DNA from: Macropodus opercularis
Taxonomy: Eukaryota > Chordata > Actinopteri > Anabantiformes > Osphronemidae
Assembly: GCA_030770545.1 (NCBI GenBank)
Contig: CM061096.1
Coordinates: 15,667,501 to 15,731,500, forward strand
Direction: 5' to 3'
Length of the DNA stretch: 64,000 bases
Below the pieces are notes generated by a model that was not told the origin of the DNA, searched no databases, and saw only the letters and a list, made by a program, of their open reading frames with translations. The position numbers were made by a program, and so were the translations under genes. This document shows, in pieces, positions 61,341 through 64,000 of the stretch. The first letter of the stretch is position 1; every line of letters begins with the position of its first letter.

Positions 61341-61352
61341 GGCGCATGCGCA
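61341..61352 (+). promoter_or_regulatory. NRF1 site in the wipi2 promoter
   Basis: GGCGCATGCGCA, a full palindromic NRF1 consensus, about 170 bases upstream of the wipi2 ATG in CpG-rich sequence. NRF1 sites at this distance are typical of TATA-less housekeeping promoters. Confidence 0.55.
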
Positions 61353-61520
61353 GTGTGTGCGAACAGCAGCCCCTCTAACAAACAACAACAATCACCACAG
61401 CGGGGCCAGGACGCAGGATGGTTCCGTGAAGCTCGGTACTCGTAGCCGTTATTTCCACGCTGTCCACAGTTCAACTGCTGCTGTTTCTCCCGGGGCTTAA
61501 ACATCGATGGTCCCGGGCCC

Positions 61521-63939
61521 ATGAACCTGGCCAGTCAGAGCGGGGATGCTGGCGGAAGCCAGCTCCTCTTCGCCAACTTCAACCAGGACAACACGTAAGT
61601 CGGGAGAGGAACCGACGGCCTGTGCTGAGCAGCTAGCTCGTGCTAGCTAGCTTAGCGTTGTCTGCACGAGCATCTCACAGAGACGTGGCCTGGTGTGAAA
61701 CAGCAAAGCTGTGTTGACTCGCGGCACAGATGGCTGCGGCTACAGGCTGATGTTAGCTCGCTGTGTTAAAGTGTCTGTTTTTCTGTATGCGTTTCAAATC
61801 GCAGGGCACCAGCATAGCTGTGAAGCTAACACGACGCTAAGCTAAATCTAGCAACAATACAGATGCATGTGTGACGTAATATAATATTTAAGGGGATATG
61901 TGTTTTAATCGGCCACTGTGGGGACGTGCAGCTGCGTTGGCCCGGTTCTGATGAGGCTGCTGCCTCCTGTGCAGCGGTGAAGGATTGTTTGATAGTGTTG
62001 TGCAACTCACTGGGTCATCGTGTTTCCTTTAGGTTCATGAATTAGCTCACGCATGCAGTGGTCGCTCTCGGTTCACGAGTTGTTCCACTGAGACGACTGT
62101 AGACCACAGAGGCCTGGTGATTACAAAAAGGCTGCGTTCGTGTGATCGGCTCAGATAACGGGCCGAACTAACAGACGCCCCGTTAAGACGCCTGTAACAA
62201 AGACGCAGCAGTGCGGCGCTAAGCGGAGCGTGTGTGGGTGCGGGGTCAAGCGGATGCGGTGCTTGATAAATGCTCTCTTGTCTGTTTTGGTTGTTTCTAC
62301 AGGTCTTTAGCTGTTGGCACCAAATCAGGATACAAGTTTTTCTCTCTGTCCTCTGTGGACAAGTTGGAGCAGATATATGAATGTAGTAAGTATTTAATTT
62401 CACTTTCTTTTAAAGCTGCACTAGACTCTCCTTTAACACTCATCTGCTTTTCCCTTATGCTGCTAAATACTGTGTTTGACACGTTGTACCTTTTGTTTTC
62501 TGGTTAGCTTTGAATAGTCAGGGCAAAGTGTCTTGTCTGAAAGAGTTGGTGAGTCATATTGGTAAATACGCTTGAACCACAACTCACTGAACTGGCTTTT
62601 TGACAACGGTCAGTGTAAAAATGAGCTTTTTCTAAACTGGCATGACTTTACCATATTGAATAGTTACCACACGGATCATAGAGAGGTAGTTAATAAAAGG
62701 AGAGAGGAAGCCACTGAGGAAACCCCTTCAGGTGATTAACTTTTTGTCTCTGCAGCAGACACGGAGGATGTTTGCATTGTGGAGCGTCTGTTCTCCAGCA
62801 GCCTGGTGGCCATCGTGAGCCTGAAGGCACCCAGAAAGCTCAAAGTCTGTCACTTCAAAAAGGGAACTGAGATCTGCAACTACTCGTATTCCAACACCAT
62901 CCTGGCAGTGAAACTCAACAGACAGGTAGGAAGAGCACGGCCAACAGTACCTGCGATGAGCCTGTGTTTGGCACTAAAACGTACTGGTGGCAGTGTTGTT
63001 GATGTTTTGTGGGTCTTGCAGAGGCTGATTGTGTGTCTGGAAGAGTCACTTTACATTCACAACATCCGAGACATGAAAGTGCTGCACACTATCAGAGAGA
63101 CTCCACCAAACCCTTCAGGTGAGTGAAAAGGCTCCACAACATGGTGCCTGCTACTCGACAGTCAAGCATGCACTCACTGAAATACTGCCGAATTGTTTGC
63201 TCATACTGAAACCAGGAGTGCAGCACTGCTCAGGTTTTCAGTTTCTCTTTCATGCTGGTCAGTTTCACAACGAGGCCACTGACTAAACGTTAATGTAATA
63301 AAATTAATAGCATAAAAAATTATCCTAGCAAACCTATTCTGCATATATATCATGACAGTCTGAGTGACTGGCTGTATTAATGTCTGTATTATTCATATGA
63401 TATAAACTCCTAAATTACATTCTTCTATGATTTGTTCACAAACTTCTCTGTCTTTACGTTCACAGGATTGTGTTCCCTTTCTATCAGCAATGATAACTGT
63501 TACCTGGCATATCCAGGCAGTGCCACCATAGGTGAAGTTCAAGTTTTTGACACAGTTAACCTGGTACGTGAACCAAACAGTAAAGCCTGCTACCTGCAAA
63601 TGTTCAAAAAGACACAAAACTACACCACAGAGCTATTCAGCATGACAAGACAAAGACTCACAGCGACTAGAGGCACCCTGTTGTGTCGACAGGTGTTCAT
63701 TGTGGTTTTGGGTAGAAAGGAATAAAAGCTAATTGAATGAATAATTGGAATCTGTCAGACTTGGTCCTCATTGTTTTATCATTTTGTTTTTCATCCCTCT
63801 AAACTGGGGCGCCTCTAACTAGTGCGTGTGTGTGTTTGCTTTCCAGAGAGCGGCTAACATGATTCCAGCCCACGACAGCCCATTAGCGGCTTTGGCCTTT
63901 GATGCCAGTGGAACCAAACTGGCCACAGCCTCAGAGAAG
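61521..63939 (+). CDS. wipi2: WD repeat domain phosphoinositide-interacting protein 2 (partial, 3' end off the right edge)
   Basis: Six coding exons (61521-61594, 62303-62385, 62756-62925, 63022-63118, 63466-63563, 63847-63939) join in phase to the first 205 residues. The head is [20 protein letters not shown], followed by [74 protein letters not shown] and [19 protein letters not shown], covering about the first four blades of the PROPPIN beta-propeller. The phosphoinositide-binding L/FRRG motif should lie in the next exon, beyond the window. WIPI2 binds PI3P on forming autophagosomes and recruits ATG16L1 for LC3 lipidation. It opens MNLASQSG, as WIPI2 and not WIPI1, 3 or 4. The extra segment present in one human isoform between exons 1 and 2 is not seen. 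Intron 1 (61595-62302) holds only TTAGC/GCTAG words. Confidence 0.95.
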
Positions 63940-64000
63940 GTAGGACAATTGTTGTACAGCACACTGACCTGCTGTGTAGGTGCTTTATTCGTGTGTGATT

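Overview
The window looks like a gene-dense teleost fish chromosome. The genes are interrupted by short GT-AG introns, the proteins are vertebrate-specific (il2rb, card11, c1qtnf6, chst12), and intergenic DNA is rich in (GT)n microsatellites with a decayed LINE. No assembly or species label was available, so this rests on the sequence alone. I reconstructed ten protein-coding genes; exon joins were checked by hand for reading phase, and two genes run off the window edges. LEFT (1-12 kb): a minus-strand gene leaves the left edge. It encodes a carnitine/choline acyltransferase-like domain fused in one open frame to an isoaspartyl peptidase/L-asparaginase (Ntn-hydrolase) domain; this is the most unusual object in the window. 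Next come plus-strand mpst (3-mercaptopyruvate sulfurtransferase) and ube2i (the SUMO E2 UBC9), the latter behind a CpG-rich promoter with a perfect TCTCGCGAGA element. CENTRE-LEFT (12-25.5 kb): an intergenic stretch with a frameshifted non-LTR reverse transcriptase fossil, then il2rb (IL-2/IL-15 receptor beta) and c1qtnf6 (a C1q/TNF-related secreted protein), both plus strand. From memory, mpst, il2rb and c1qtnf6 lie together on human 22q12. CENTRE (25.5-47.6 kb): minus-strand chst12 (chondroitin 4-O-sulfotransferase) with a decamer tandem repeat just after its stop codon, then card11 (CARMA1), also minus strand, rebuilt as 24 coding exons giving 1142 residues. RIGHT (47.6-64 kb): plus-strand ap5z1 (AP-5 zeta, 17 coding exons, 802 residues), minus-strand mmd2 (PAQR family, tail-to-tail with ap5z1), and the first six coding exons of plus-strand wipi2, which runs off the right edge. 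From memory, chst12, card11, ap5z1, mmd2 and wipi2 occur in this same order on human 7p22, so the window joins a 22q12-like block to a compacted 7p22-like block near 25.5-28 kb. The genes do not form one pathway. il2rb and card11 are both lymphocyte activation genes, and ap5z1 and wipi2 are both endolysosome/autophagy genes. Apart from the fusion gene, the points worth following are in-frame alternative splice sites in ap5z1, a phase-preserving 99-nt intron in card11, and promoter motifs (BANP-type, NRF1, M-box) before ube2i, wipi2 and ap5z1.
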